A DNA stretch of 45,000 nucleotides. Origin: Spirochaeta lutea. GTDB taxonomy: Bacteria; Spirochaetota; Spirochaetia; DSM-27196; Salinispiraceae. The DNA is taken from the NCBI RefSeq assembly GCF_000758165.1, contig NZ_JNUP01000027.1, positions 1-45,000 on the forward strand, in the 5' to 3' direction. The notes below the pieces were generated by a model that made no database searches, was not told the origin of the DNA, and saw nothing but the letters and a program-made list of their open reading frames with translations. Shown in pieces: positions 16,243 through 24,994 of this stretch (the first letter of the stretch is position 1; each line of letters opens with the position of its first letter). The position numbers and the translations under genes are program-made.

Positions 16243-17364
16243 TTACAACTCCTTTATGGGAATAATAGCCTGGATGCGTACGCCCCCCTGGGAATTTGTG
16301 CCAAAAGACATGGTTCCGCGGATAATCTGGATCCGGTCGCGGATGTTCTTCATTCCTGAGCCCTGAGCGGCCGGATTCGACGTGTTCTCTGAATGATCGC
16401 CCAACCCCACTCCGTCATCGGAGTACTGGAATATGATTTCCTGACGGGTGCTCCGCAGGGATATGCTGACCTGCCGGGCCCGGCTATGTTTCTGGGCGTT
16501 TTGCAGGCATTCCTGAATAATCCGAATGAGTTGGGAGTTTATATGGGGATCTTGGTATGCCATGGGAGAGCCTGTGAGTCCAAGAAGTAGTTCAAAATCA
16601 CCTGCATCCCGATAGGTTTCTACGAGGTGCTCAATCTGCTGGGTGAAGCCCTGACCGGTTACCCTGGGAAGACTGAGATCCCGGGAGAGGGCCCGAATCT
16701 TTTCTATGGCGGTGTGGATATGGGGCTTGGCATCGCTGTTGGATTTAAGTTTCGCCATAGCGAGGGTCTGGGCGACGTCATCATGCAAATCCCGGCTTAA
16801 CCGGAAGCGGAGATCTTCTTCATAGTGCAGCAGCTGTTTGGTGGTTTCCGAATCCCAGAGGCGTTTTCGTTTTTCAGATTGCAGTTGGTCGAGAAGGGAT
16901 AGGGATATGACCAGGGAGATCCCCAGAATAATAATCATGATTACCAGAATAACATCCACACTTCGTCCCTGGAGATCGCTCTCATCCTCTAACCGAAGGG
17001 ACATGGCGTCAGCCAGCTGGGCCAGAATCTCGATTTCTTCGGTCGCAGTTGCTCGGTTTGCCAGGATGCGCGTCATTCTGATGAGAAGGGCATTGAAATC
17101 ACCATCAATTTTAGCAGTATTGTGGAGAGTTTGGTTCCTCTCAAGGAACTCAGCCAGGTTCCTGACTACCTGGATACGGTCAGGAAGGGGGCTATTCGCT
17201 GTCTGCCGCAGGTCGGTCTGAATCCGGATAAGGGAGATGCTTGATGAGAGCAGAGCATCCCGGGATGTGATCAGGGTTTGGAGGATAATTGGAAACAGGA
17301 CTAGGTATCCGATTCCCAAAAAAAGAAACAAGTTCTGAATGGTAATAGGCCCCCGGGCTTTCAT
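16243..17364 (-). CDS. NarX/DegS-type sensor histidine kinase (HisKA_3)
   Basis: Phosphorylates the downstream NarL-type regulator. Two membrane segments (about 12-32 and 130-155) flank a short, mostly helical periplasmic domain of about 95 residues. A HisKA_3 domain follows, with His in LSRDLHDDVAQTLAMAKLK (about 196). The ATPase domain has IQECLQNAQKHSRA, DDGVGLG and GSGMKNIRDRI. I chose the ATG at 17364, which has GAGGA about 8 nt upstream. A TTG two codons earlier is also possible. A palindromic repeat lies upstream, between it and the arginine operon terminator. Confidence 0.9.
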   Translation of the reverse strand: MKARGPITIQNLFLFLGIGYLVLFPIILQTLITSRDALLSSSISLIRIQTDLRQTANSPLPDRIQVVRNLAEFLERNQTLHNTAKIDGDFNALLIRMTRILANRATATEEIEILAQLADAMSLRLEDESDLQGRSVDVILVIMIIILGISLVISLSLLDQLQSEKRKRLWDSETTKQLLHYEEDLRFRLSRDLHDDVAQTLAMAKLKSNSDAKPHIHTAIEKIRALSRDLSLPRVTGQGFTQQIEHLVETYRDAGDFELLLGLTGSPMAYQDPHINSQLIRIIQECLQNAQKHSRARQVSISLRSTRQEIIFQYSDDGVGLGDHSENTSNPAAQGSGMKNIRDRIQIIRGTMSFGTNSQGGVRIQAIIPIKEL

Positions 17365-17440
17365 CTCCAATTCCTCTTGTGCAGTAATGGTGTTCTCAGT
17401 GTAAGGGACATGAGAGGGGTCCTACAACTAAAAATTATCA

Positions 17441-17545
17441 TAGTGCACAAAAGGTTGTAAACTACACCAGATATAGCGGCGCGCTCCGAAGGCTAACCCA
17501 GGGATGGTGTCGCGGAGGCCAAAAGTTACAACCTTTTGCGCACTA
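17441..17545. repeat. 105-bp palindromic intergenic element, copy 4
   Basis: Starts TAGTGCACAAAAGG and ends CTTTTGCGCACTA. It differs from the reverse complement of the 3992 copy at about three positions. It lies immediately downstream of the arginine operon terminator, and read in that direction it has one open 35-codon frame. Confidence 0.95.
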
Positions 17546-17595
17546 CAAAAAATTATAAGCCCCGCCGAAGGGGTAGTGGACCTCCGGCGGGGCTT
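17546..17595 (-). terminator. Intrinsic terminator of the arginine operon
   Basis: On the minus strand AAGCCCCGCCG and CGGCGGGGCTT form an 11-bp stem (17595-17557) with a 17-nt loop, followed by ATAA and then a run of six to seven T. It lies 40 nt after the argG stop. Confidence 0.85.
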
Positions 17596-17635
17596 GGGTC
17601 GTATGACTGGGGTCCTCAACCGGGACCGAGGGTGA

Positions 17636-18904
17636 TTATTTTTCCGAGAAACTAGCCATTTCTGCCATTTCGAGGGCGGGGCCGGCAAGCTGATTGCGTT
17701 TTTCGTGCACAATCGCCTGCACGCCGGTCGACAGGCCGTAGAGGTTAATGAACCCTGTGGCATCCCGGTGGTCGTAGGCGCTCTCGCCGAAGCTTGCAAG
17801 ATCCTCCAGGTACAGGCTGTATGGGCTTTTACGGCCCACTACGGTAACCCCGCCCTTGTAGAGAACCAACCGCACGCTGCCGGTACAGTACCGGGTTGCC
17901 TGTTCCATGTAGGCGTCCATGCTTTCCCGGAAATGGGTAAACCACTTTCCGGCATATACAATGTCGGCGTATCGCAGGGCCATGGAGTTTTTAAGCCCCA
18001 GGGTATCGAAGTCCATGGTGATCATTTCAAGTTCACGAAGGGCCTTGTAGAGAACGGTTCCGGCCGGGGTCTCGTATACCCCCCGGCTCTTCATTCCCAC
18101 CAGGCGGGTTTCCACTAAGTCGGTACGGCCGACGCCGTTTTCCCCCGCAATACGGTTTAATTCTTCCAGGAGCACCAGGGGAGCCTTCTTCTGGCCGTTT
18201 ATTCCTACCGGGAAGCCCTTTTCGAATTCGATGGTGAGCTCCGTTTCCTGGTCGGGGGCATCCTTGGGACTCTTGGTTAACTGGAACATATCGTTCTCCG
18301 GCCGGTTCCAGGTATTCTCCAGAATTCCGCCCTCGTGGCTCATGTGCCAGATATTCCAATCCCGGCTGTAGATATTCTTCTTGCTGATGTTGCCGATGGG
18401 AATGTTATGCTTCTGGGCATAATCAATAGCCTGTTCACGGCTTCGGATATCCCAGAGTCTCCAGGGAGCTATGATCTGAAGCTGGGGCGCTAGGGCCTTG
18501 TAGGTCAGCTCAAAGCGCACCTGGTCGTTGCCCTTACCGGTACAACCGTGAGCAACCGCATCAGCGCCCTCCTTCAGGGCGACTTCTACCTGCTTTTTTG
18601 CCTGGAGGGGCCGGGCAATACTTGTCCCAAGGAGGTATTTCCCCTCGTAGATTGCCCCGGCACGCAGCATGGGCCACAGGTAGTCCCGGGCGAATTCCTC
18701 CCGGGCATCAATGATATACAGTTTGGACGCCCCGGATGCATGGGCCTTTTCTTCCATGGCATCCCAGTCTTCCTGCTGTCCGACATTCACACAGACCCCG
18801 ACGATTTCGGGGTTTCCATAATGTTCCTTGAGCCAAGGAATAATGATGGATGTGTCCAAGCCGCCCGAATAGGCCAGGGCGATTTTCTTTATTGGGTTAC
18901 TCAT
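17636..18904 (-). CDS. argG: Argininosuccinate synthase
   Basis: Joins citrulline and aspartate using ATP to make argininosuccinate, the penultimate step to arginine. The N-type PP-loop AYSGGLDTS is at residues 11-19. Other family motifs are YLLGTSIARPLQAKKQVEVA, AHGCTGKGNDQVRFE and GRKSPYSLY. The 422 residues fit the family (about 400-445). It is the last gene of the arg operon. Its ATG overlaps the argD stop by 4 bp (ATGA), so the two are translationally coupled. Confidence 0.97.
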   Translation of the reverse strand: MSNPIKKIALAYSGGLDTSIIIPWLKEHYGNPEIVGVCVNVGQQEDWDAMEEKAHASGASKLYIIDAREEFARDYLWPMLRAGAIYEGKYLLGTSIARPLQAKKQVEVALKEGADAVAHGCTGKGNDQVRFELTYKALAPQLQIIAPWRLWDIRSREQAIDYAQKHNIPIGNISKKNIYSRDWNIWHMSHEGGILENTWNRPENDMFQLTKSPKDAPDQETELTIEFEKGFPVGINGQKKAPLVLLEELNRIAGENGVGRTDLVETRLVGMKSRGVYETPAGTVLYKALRELEMITMDFDTLGLKNSMALRYADIVYAGKWFTHFRESMDAYMEQATRYCTGSVRLVLYKGGVTVVGRKSPYSLYLEDLASFGESAYDHRDATGFINLYGLSTGVQAIVHEKRNQLAGPALEMAEMASFSEK

Positions 18905-20148
18905 ACTTCCTCCAGAACCTTCCGCAGTATTTCTATACCGTTGGTAATGTCTTCAGTTGTGATGGTCAGGGGCGGTGCCAGGCGGATAATATCGGTTCCG
19001 CTGCGTAAAATGAGGAGACCCGCATCCCGTGCACCGGATATGATTCCCGGCAGCATATCGGGATCCTTGACCTGGATGCCCCGGAGCATTCCCGCACCCT
19101 TGAGGCTTCCGAGGCGGCTGGGAAAAGCCTGTACCAGGGCTTCTAACTGGCTCTGCAAAAAGGCTGTCCGCTGGCCGACCCCGGATAAAAACCCCGGGGC
19201 AGTAATCTGGCGCCATACCTCCAGAGCTACCCGGGTGGTAACCGGACCACCCCCAAAGGTGGTTCCATGATCCCCCACCTGAACGAGTTCGTTAATCTTT
19301 TTCGGCAGGAGGGTGGCAGAGAGGGGCAGGCCCCCGGCAATGGGCTTTGAGAGGGTGATAATATCGGGTTCCAGGCCGACCCATTGGCTTGCGAAGAGGG
19401 TTCCGGTCCTTCCAATGCCCGTTTGAACCTCGTCAGCAATGAGAATCACGTCGAATTTCCGACAGAGGTTGTTCAAACTTCGGGCAAATTCCTGGGTCAT
19501 GCATTCTAATCCCCCTTCACCCTGAACCGGTTCCACGATTACGGCGGTAAAATCAGTATTCAGGGTGGATTCCAATGCCTGGACATCGTTGAAATCGATG
19601 AACTCTACCCCGCCGATAAGGGGTTCATAGGGTTTTCTGTATTTCGGCGCATAGGTTACCGAGAGGGCCCCCAAGGTCCGGCCGTGAAAGCCGTTGGTAC
19701 AGGCCAGTATTTTCGGGCCGTTGGGGGTCTGCTTCCGGCCTGCGTACATCTTGGCGTATTTCAAGGCAGCCTCGTTTGCCTCGGTACCGCTGTTTCCGAA
19801 GTGGACTGCTTCGAAGTAGCCCGGATGCTTGTCGGCCTGCCAGGGCTGGTCCTTGGCCAAGGGGCTTGAGGCGGTTACGGCCTGGGCAAATTCTACGGTG
19901 GGCCGGGTGGTGTAGAGGTTTGAAACATGGGTCAGTTTCGCTACCTGTTCAGTGGCGGCCTGGATTATTCCCTCGTTTCCGTATCCGAGGCTGTTAACCG
20001 CAATACCGCCGGCAAAGTCGAGGTAGCGTTTTCCTTGGATATCAACCAGGAAGCTCCCCTCTCCGCGATCAAAGCAGAGGAACTCCCGGGAATAGTTGTT
20101 CGGAAACGGCGGGTTTTTAACAAATGCGTTGGAATATTCTGTGTTCAT
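18901..20148 (-). CDS. argD: Acetylornithine aminotransferase
   Basis: Class III PLP aminotransferase converting N-acetylglutamate semialdehyde to N-acetylornithine. Motifs include FLDFAGGIAVNSLGYGN-like YLDFAGGIAVNSLGYGNE, the PLP Asp in LIADEVQTGIGRTG, Lys in TLSKPIAGGLPLSA, and TTFGGGPVTTRVALE. The frame is open back to 20301, but I place the start at 20148 (MNTEYSNAF), which has AAAGGA about 10 nt upstream. The longer version would overlap argB with unrelated sequence. Length from this start is 415 residues. Confidence 0.94.
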   Translation of the reverse strand: MNTEYSNAFVKNPPFPNNYSREFLCFDRGEGSFLVDIQGKRYLDFAGGIAVNSLGYGNEGIIQAATEQVAKLTHVSNLYTTRPTVEFAQAVTASSPLAKDQPWQADKHPGYFEAVHFGNSGTEANEAALKYAKMYAGRKQTPNGPKILACTNGFHGRTLGALSVTYAPKYRKPYEPLIGGVEFIDFNDVQALESTLNTDFTAVIVEPVQGEGGLECMTQEFARSLNNLCRKFDVILIADEVQTGIGRTGTLFASQWVGLEPDIITLSKPIAGGLPLSATLLPKKINELVQVGDHGTTFGGGPVTTRVALEVWRQITAPGFLSGVGQRTAFLQSQLEALVQAFPSRLGSLKGAGMLRGIQVKDPDMLPGIISGARDAGLLILRSGTDIIRLAPPLTITTEDITNGIEILRKVLEEV

Positions 20149-20212
20149 ATGGGTGTATCCTTTCGTTGACGATTGAGATTTTTTTCCGGTCTCTATTCCG
20201 GGGTTAGGGCTG

Positions 20213-21007
20213 TTACCTGGTAATCTTGGTTCCCTTGCTTCCCCGGATGAGCAGGTCCAGATCTCCTTGGTTGTGGTAGTCACCGATGGTGACAGCCTCA
20301 ACTCCTTGGCTCAGGGCTCCGGCGGAGGCTCGTACCTTGGGGATCATACCCCCCTGGATAACCCCGGACTTGATCTCTTCTTCAATTCCCCGGGGTGTCA
20401 GGCTATGGATGACCTCATCGGCCTTCAGAACTCCGGGGATATCGGAGATAAAGATGAGGGATCGGGCCTGAAGGGCCTCAGCCAAGGCCAGAGCAGCATC
20501 ATCGGCATTGATGTTCAGTCCCTCTCCTTGGTCGTCCACCGAGATGGAACTGAGAATGGGGGTGAATCCCCCGGCGAATTGGTGGGCCACCACCCGGGGA
20601 TTCACCGATACCACCCGGCCGGTCCGGTTGATCCGGCCGTCCGGGGATTCGCCGATGGATTGGCACTGGAATAGACCTCCGTCGACCCCCGAGAGCCCCA
20701 CAGCCTCCAGGCCGGCTAAGCAGGCCCGGCGCAGCAGCCGGGTATTCATGCTGCCTCCCAGGACCATGTCGACCAGCCGCATCTCTTCCTGGGTGGTCAT
20801 CCGGATGCCGTCGATAAACTGGGGCTCCAAGCCGAAATGGCGGGTCAGCTCGCTTACCTCCGCGCCTCCTCCGTGAACCAGGGCAAAATGGTACTGGGCA
20901 CCCAGCTCAGCCATATCCTTCATAAGACTGTCCAGGCGTTCCATACTGGCGGCCGGCCGGCCGCCGATTTTTACTACGATGATCGGTTTGCTGGTATTCT
21001 GACCCAT
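20213..21007 (-). CDS. argB: Acetylglutamate kinase
   Basis: Phosphorylates N-acetylglutamate, usually the arginine-inhibited control step. Amino acid kinase family motifs: IVVKIGG at residues 8-14, ALVHGGGAEVS (about 59), FIDGIRMTTQEEM (about 79) and NINADDAALALAEAL (about 176), ending GTKI. The 264 residues match the short E. coli-like form; the long arginine-sensitive form has an extra N-terminal helix that is not seen here. It starts 2 bp after argC stops. Confidence 0.95.
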   Translation of the reverse strand: MGQNTSKPIIVVKIGGRPAASMERLDSLMKDMAELGAQYHFALVHGGGAEVSELTRHFGLEPQFIDGIRMTTQEEMRLVDMVLGGSMNTRLLRRACLAGLEAVGLSGVDGGLFQCQSIGESPDGRINRTGRVVSVNPRVVAHQFAGGFTPILSSISVDDQGEGLNINADDAALALAEALQARSLIFISDIPGVLKADEVIHSLTPRGIEEEIKSGVIQGGMIPKVRASAGALSQGVEAVTIGDYHNQGDLDLLIRGSKGTKITR

Positions 21008-21009
21008 CC

Positions 21010-22056
21010 CTACACCTCCCCGTGTTCGGGCAGCCCAGTGCGTTCATCGAATCCAAACCGGATGTTCATGTTCTGAACCGCTTGACCGCTGGCGCCCTTG
21101 TAAAGGTTGTCGATGACGGACATGAGGAAGATTCTGTCCCCGTCCCGATGCCAGTGGACATCGCAGCGGTTTGTACCCCGAACCTGGCTGGTATCGGGTA
21201 TGGCTGGGACTATTCGGATCCAGGGGCTGTCCTGGTAGGCGGCTTTGTAGGCCTGGGCAATCTCGGCATCGGAAACCCCCGGGTTAAGCTGGCATGTGGT
21301 GGTTACTGCCATGCCCTGTTTTATGGGAACCAGGTGGGGGGTGAAGTAGACGGTGCTGTCTTGTTGCGCCTTCCCGGTTCTCAGACTCACCTCCTGCTGT
21401 ATTTCCTGGCAGTGACGGTGGCTTGTTCCGGGACTGTAGGCGTTTACGGTTTCCGTCCGTTCACAGAATAACAGGTTCTCCTTGGCCTTCCGGCCTGCAC
21501 CGGAAATGCCGCTCATAGCGTTAATGATTACATCTCCGGCCACGTACCCCTGACTAATGAGGGGGAGCAGCGGGGTGAGAGATGCAGTGGGGTAGCAGCC
21601 CGGGTTCGCAATGAGGGACGCCTTGGTAATCTGGTCGCGATTCCACTCCGCCAATCCGTATACAGCCTCGGCCAGAAGGTCGGGCCGGGGGGGCTCCTGC
21701 CCGTAGGCCTTGATAAAGGTGCTATGGTCCTTAATACGGAAATCGGCAGAGAGGTCGATAACCACCGACTGCCCAAAAAAGGGAGCGCAGACCTGGGCGG
21801 ATTTCAGGTGGGGTAGGGCTGCAAATACAACATCACCCTGGGCTTCGACTGCCTGGTCCAGGGTACAGAAGGCGTTACCACAATCCTTCGTTTTTTCTAA
21901 GATAGCATTACCCAGCCCCGGATCAAACTCCAAGAGAGGGGTGCCTGCAATGCTGGATGAGACCGGATAAATCCGGGTAATCTTCGGGTGGTTGCTCAAT
22001 AATCTGAGCAACACCTGCCCGGTGTATCCTGTAGTGCCTAAAATGACTGCTTTCAT
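21010..22056 (-). CDS. argC: N-acetyl-gamma-glutamyl-phosphate reductase
   Basis: NADPH-dependent reduction of N-acetylglutamyl phosphate to the semialdehyde. The Rossmann motif is GTTGYTGQVLLRLL at residues 7-20, and the catalytic Cys lies in ANPGCYPTASLTPLLPL (about 149). Further motifs are GISGAGRKAKE and YSPGTSHRHCQEIQ. The 348-residue length is standard. It begins 4 bp after argR, so the repressor is co-transcribed with the genes it presumably controls. Confidence 0.96.
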   Translation of the reverse strand: MKAVILGTTGYTGQVLLRLLSNHPKITRIYPVSSSIAGTPLLEFDPGLGNAILEKTKDCGNAFCTLDQAVEAQGDVVFAALPHLKSAQVCAPFFGQSVVIDLSADFRIKDHSTFIKAYGQEPPRPDLLAEAVYGLAEWNRDQITKASLIANPGCYPTASLTPLLPLISQGYVAGDVIINAMSGISGAGRKAKENLLFCERTETVNAYSPGTSHRHCQEIQQEVSLRTGKAQQDSTVYFTPHLVPIKQGMAVTTTCQLNPGVSDAEIAQAYKAAYQDSPWIRIVPAIPDTSQVRGTNRCDVHWHRDGDRIFLMSVIDNLYKGASGQAVQNMNIRFGFDERTGLPEHGEV

Positions 22057-22060
22057 TAGT

Positions 22061-22531
22061 TTATTCCTCCAAGTCGGGGATTTTTCGCCGCAATTCCTGT
22101 AAAAAATCTACCTTCGTAAACCCTTCCCGGAGAATGATAAGAACCGTATCGTCCCCGGCGATGGTTCCGAGAATCTCCTCCAGCCCCAGATTATCCAGGG
22201 CAATAGCTACGCTGTTCGCGTGACCGGCTAAGGTTCGGATGACTCCGATGTTTGCAGAAAAATCTATTCCCACGTACCCCCGGTGGACATCCTGAAGATA
22301 GCTCCTCTCTGATTCCCGCCGTTCTTCTTCGCTGGGCAGGGTATAGTAATACCCGTCCAATCCTTCGCTGATCTTTCCGACCTTCAGGAGCTTTAGGTCT
22401 CTGGACAGGGTGGCCTGGGTTACCGAAAACCCCTCCCGCTGCAGGTGGTGCAGCAGATTTTCCTGGCTGTTTATTCGGGTACCTCGGATTATCCGTTTTA
22501 TGGCCTTCAGGCGAAGGGTACGTTCTTTCAC
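22061..22531 (-). CDS. argR: Arginine repressor
   Basis: Hexameric arginine-dependent DNA-binding regulator of arginine metabolism. A winged-helix N-terminal domain (about 1-70) has the recognition-helix motif FSVTQATLSRDLKLL. The C-terminal oligomerisation/arginine-binding domain has VGIDFSANIGVIRTLAGHAN and LEEILGTIAGDDTVLII. The 156-residue length is standard. The start codon is GTG with GAGG about 7 nt upstream. It is first in the operon argR-argC-argB-argD-argG, which lacks argJ/argA, argF and argH; these must be encoded elsewhere if the pathway is complete. It likely autoregulates through the paired boxes just upstream. Confidence 0.95.
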   Translation of the reverse strand: MKERTLRLKAIKRIIRGTRINSQENLLHHLQREGFSVTQATLSRDLKLLKVGKISEGLDGYYYTLPSEEERRESERSYLQDVHRGYVGIDFSANIGVIRTLAGHANSVAIALDNLGLEEILGTIAGDDTVLIILREGFTKVDFLQELRRKIPDLEE

Positions 22532-22547
22532 GGCGAACCTCGTATGT

Positions 22548-22586
22548 TTGTATAATAAATATACTGTAATTATGCAAAAATATACA
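22548..22586 (-). promoter_or_regulatory. Paired ARG boxes overlapping the argR operon promoter
   Basis: Read towards argR, TGTATATTTTTGCATAAT and AGTATATTTATTATACAA are two 18-bp imperfect AT-rich palindromes separated by exactly 3 bp, the spacing known for ArgR operators in E. coli. A plausible promoter lies within them: TTGCAT, 17 bp, TATACA. The site is 17 bp upstream of the argR start and could also influence the divergent fapA gene. Confidence 0.72.
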
Positions 22587-22668
22587 ACTTTTTGGGGTGA
22601 TTTGCAAGGCTTTGGGGTGATTATTTCCGGGAAAACGGCCGATATATTGAACAGAAGGACGGAGGTAG

Positions 22669-24072
22669 ATGTTCAACCCAGGCTATATACAGGTCTCACT
22701 TTCAGAGGATGAAATGACAGCCTCCATAACCCTGCGACGGGCCCCCGACGGTACCGGATTAGAAATGGAGCAGGTACAGGAGGTGCTCTCTATTGAGGGC
22801 GTTCAACACGGTGTTGATTGGACAGCCCTCCGGGACGCTCTGTACCGTAGTGCCCAGGGCGAAACCGTTAAGGATGTCGTCATAGCCCGGGGAACTCCGC
22901 CCCGTCAGGAGGTGCCCCCGGGCTACCTCTACGCTCCGCAATTCAGGCATCTGGATCCGGTATTCCGCCAGATTCTCCCCCACAATGCCCCGGATGCCGA
23001 GGAGCCGGAATTCCAGCCGCCCCCCGGTCAGGTGGATGATCACGGTAGGATCGATTATAAAGAACGCAATACCATTCCCCTGGTGCACGCCGGCCAGCTG
23101 TTGGCAATTATGCGGCCCCAGCGTTCGGGAAGGATGGGCACTACCGTCCGGGGCGAAATGGTGGCCTACGAAACAAAGCAGCTCACAGTCCTTGAGCCGG
23201 GGGAGAATACCCGTATAGAAGACAACAAGGTATACTCCGAGGCTGATGGCCGCTTTGTCTGGGATAGACAGAACTTCGGGGTCGACACCACCCTGGAACT
23301 CAGCGATGATATCGGATACAAAACCGGAAATATCCGATTCCCCGGAGATCTCGTGCTCCGGGGGGGCATTAAGGATCGCTTCAGCCTCTGGGTCGGGGGT
23401 GATTTGATCGCAGAAAAGACCCTTCAGGTTTACGATATCTTTGTTGGGAAAAACCTGGAAGCCCGGGAGGGGCTCATTGGGAGGGGGGGACGGTTACGTG
23501 TCCGGGGAGATGGAACGGTGAAGTTTATCGAGCATTGTACCGTGGATATCCTGGGATCTCTCTTCCTCCAGGGGGGGGCGCTTACCTCCCGGATCTCCGT
23601 TGCGGGATCGGTAATTGGCCCCGAGCATGCCAAAATCGTAGGGGGCGAGCTGATCGCCGGAGGGTCTATGGAGGTCCATGAGGTCGGGAACTCCATGGGA
23701 GTGCATACCCGAATTGAATTGGGTGTTAATTTCGTTATGAAACGGACCCTGGAGCACCACCAAGGCCAAATACAAAAATTAGCAATGGAGCGCCAGACGG
23801 TCAGCCGCCGGCTAAAGTCCCTGCGGTCCCGGAAGCTCCAGGCCTATTACCAATCTATAACCGAGCAGGAGCTTGCCTTGAATCAGAAGATTGCCGAGCT
23901 GCTTGAACAGATCCAACCGAATACCGAGGCGGTTCTCAAGGTTCACGGCACCCTCCATCCCGGCGTGGTGGTATCCATTGCCGGCCAGGACTACAGCGTG
24001 GAAACACCCCAAAGCCGCTGCCAGATTCATCTTGACCAGAGTCAGGGGGTAATTACCCTTGGCAGGCTCTAA
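22669..24072 (+). CDS. FapA-family protein (DUF342, flagellar assembly protein A)
   Basis: A 467-residue DUF342 protein. An N-terminal predicted mixed alpha/beta region (about 1-120) precedes the conserved VHAGQLLAIMRPQRSGRMG segment, then a repetitive beta-helix of alternating short strands (about 170-345: GNIRFPGDLVLRGGI, LWVGGDLIAEKTLQV, SVAGSVIGP). A C-terminal coiled coil (about 355-420) and a small final domain complete it. The family occurs widely in spirochaetes and motile Firmicutes and is implicated in flagellar assembly or FlhF-linked regulation; its precise function is uncertain. GGAGG precedes the ATG by about 5 nt. Divergent from argR; its 3' end overlaps the biotin ligase gene by 14 bp. 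Confidence 0.82.
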   Translation: MFNPGYIQVSLSEDEMTASITLRRAPDGTGLEMEQVQEVLSIEGVQHGVDWTALRDALYRSAQGETVKDVVIARGTPPRQEVPPGYLYAPQFRHLDPVFRQILPHNAPDAEEPEFQPPPGQVDDHGRIDYKERNTIPLVHAGQLLAIMRPQRSGRMGTTVRGEMVAYETKQLTVLEPGENTRIEDNKVYSEADGRFVWDRQNFGVDTTLELSDDIGYKTGNIRFPGDLVLRGGIKDRFSLWVGGDLIAEKTLQVYDIFVGKNLEAREGLIGRGGRLRVRGDGTVKFIEHCTVDILGSLFLQGGALTSRISVAGSVIGPEHAKIVGGELIAGGSMEVHEVGNSMGVHTRIELGVNFVMKRTLEHHQGQIQKLAMERQTVSRRLKSLRSRKLQAYYQSITEQELALNQKIAELLEQIQPNTEAVLKVHGTLHPGVVVSIAGQDYSVETPQSRCQIHLDQSQGVITLGRL

Positions 24073-24994
24073 CCTTCCCGAAGAGCATACCGAAGATACC
24101 CCCTTCACCCGGGGCTTCCCCCAACTGGAGATGGTCTCCTTGGCTAATCCCTTCGGAGCGGGGTATCTCTGGTACGTGCCGACGGTTGGATCGACCATGG
24201 ATCTGGCTCGGGAACTGGCAGGTGCCGGGGCGCCCCCGGGAACCGTGGTACTGGCCGGCGCCCAAACCCGGGGGCGTGGACGCCCTTCCTCAGGAAAATC
24301 GCCCTGGATCAGCCCCCCGGGACAGTCTCTCTCCATGACCCTGATTCTTGATGCCGATGTGACGCCAGCGCCGCTATCTCTTCGGGCGGGCCTGGGGGTT
24401 TGCCGGTACATTGAGGAGGTCTGGCATCTGCCCGCCCGGATCAAGTGGCCGAATGATATCTACCTGGCGGGCCGTAAGGTCGGTGGGATCCTCGTGGAAT
24501 CCGAAAAGAACCGGATGTATCTTGGTATCGGCGTAAACCTGCTCGGCTCTGTCCGTCTTTCCAGCCCCGGACCGGGCCGTTCGGGAACCGATCCTGAGGC
24601 CATCTCCTTGGAAGAGGCCAGAGGTCTCTTCCCCCGTCCGGCGACCCGGACCTCTACCGAGATCCCCGGTGAGGCCTCCGAGGGGGGCTCGGATGAGACC
24701 CTTGATGAGACCTCGAGGAGAGGACCGGATACCGCCTCGGCACATCGGCTGTCGGTGCCGTACCTTACTGCCCAGGTTGTCCAACCGATTCTGACCTACC
24801 TCTTTGAAGCACAACATGATCGTAAGTGGCTGGCTGGGGTGGGATTCCGGCTTCTGTACAAGAACGAGGGGGTTACCATCGGGGTGCATACCGGGGTTTT
24901 CCGCGGACTCTCAGGGGATGGGGCGGCGCGACTCGAGGTCGGGCCGAACCGGGAGATCCTGGTACGCTCCGGTAGCCTCCGGCCGCGTTCTTAA
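24059..24994 (+). CDS. Biotin-[acetyl-CoA-carboxylase] ligase, no DNA-binding domain
   Basis: Attaches biotin to carboxyl carrier proteins. Motifs are GSTMDLARELA (about 43), TRGRGRPSSG (about 72, the biotinyl-AMP loop, normally GRGR), KWPNDIYLAGRKVGGILVES (about 128-147) and GIGVNLLG. There is no N-terminal helix-turn-helix, so it should not act as the biotin repressor. A Pro/Ser/Glu-rich stretch of about 60 residues (about 165-235) is inserted before the C-terminal domain. The start is TTG at 24059, overlapping fapA, with AGGGGG upstream; a later ATG near 24130 would shorten the N-terminus but keep all motifs. It ends with a 3-bp overlap against the convergent gene. Confidence 0.85.
   Translation: MAGSNLPEEHTEDTPFTRGFPQLEMVSLANPFGAGYLWYVPTVGSTMDLARELAGAGAPPGTVVLAGAQTRGRGRPSSGKSPWISPPGQSLSMTLILDADVTPAPLSLRAGLGVCRYIEEVWHLPARIKWPNDIYLAGRKVGGILVESEKNRMYLGIGVNLLGSVRLSSPGPGRSGTDPEAISLEEARGLFPRPATRTSTEIPGEASEGGSDETLDETSRRGPDTASAHRLSVPYLTAQVVQPILTYLFEAQHDRKWLAGVGFRLLYKNEGVTIGVHTGVFRGLSGDGAARLEVGPNREILVRSGSLRPRS

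Noticed and set aside
18901-20301. Long version of ArgD starting at 20301
   Set aside because: The extra 51 residues overlap argB, lack family similarity, and the later ATG at 20148 has a better ribosome binding site.
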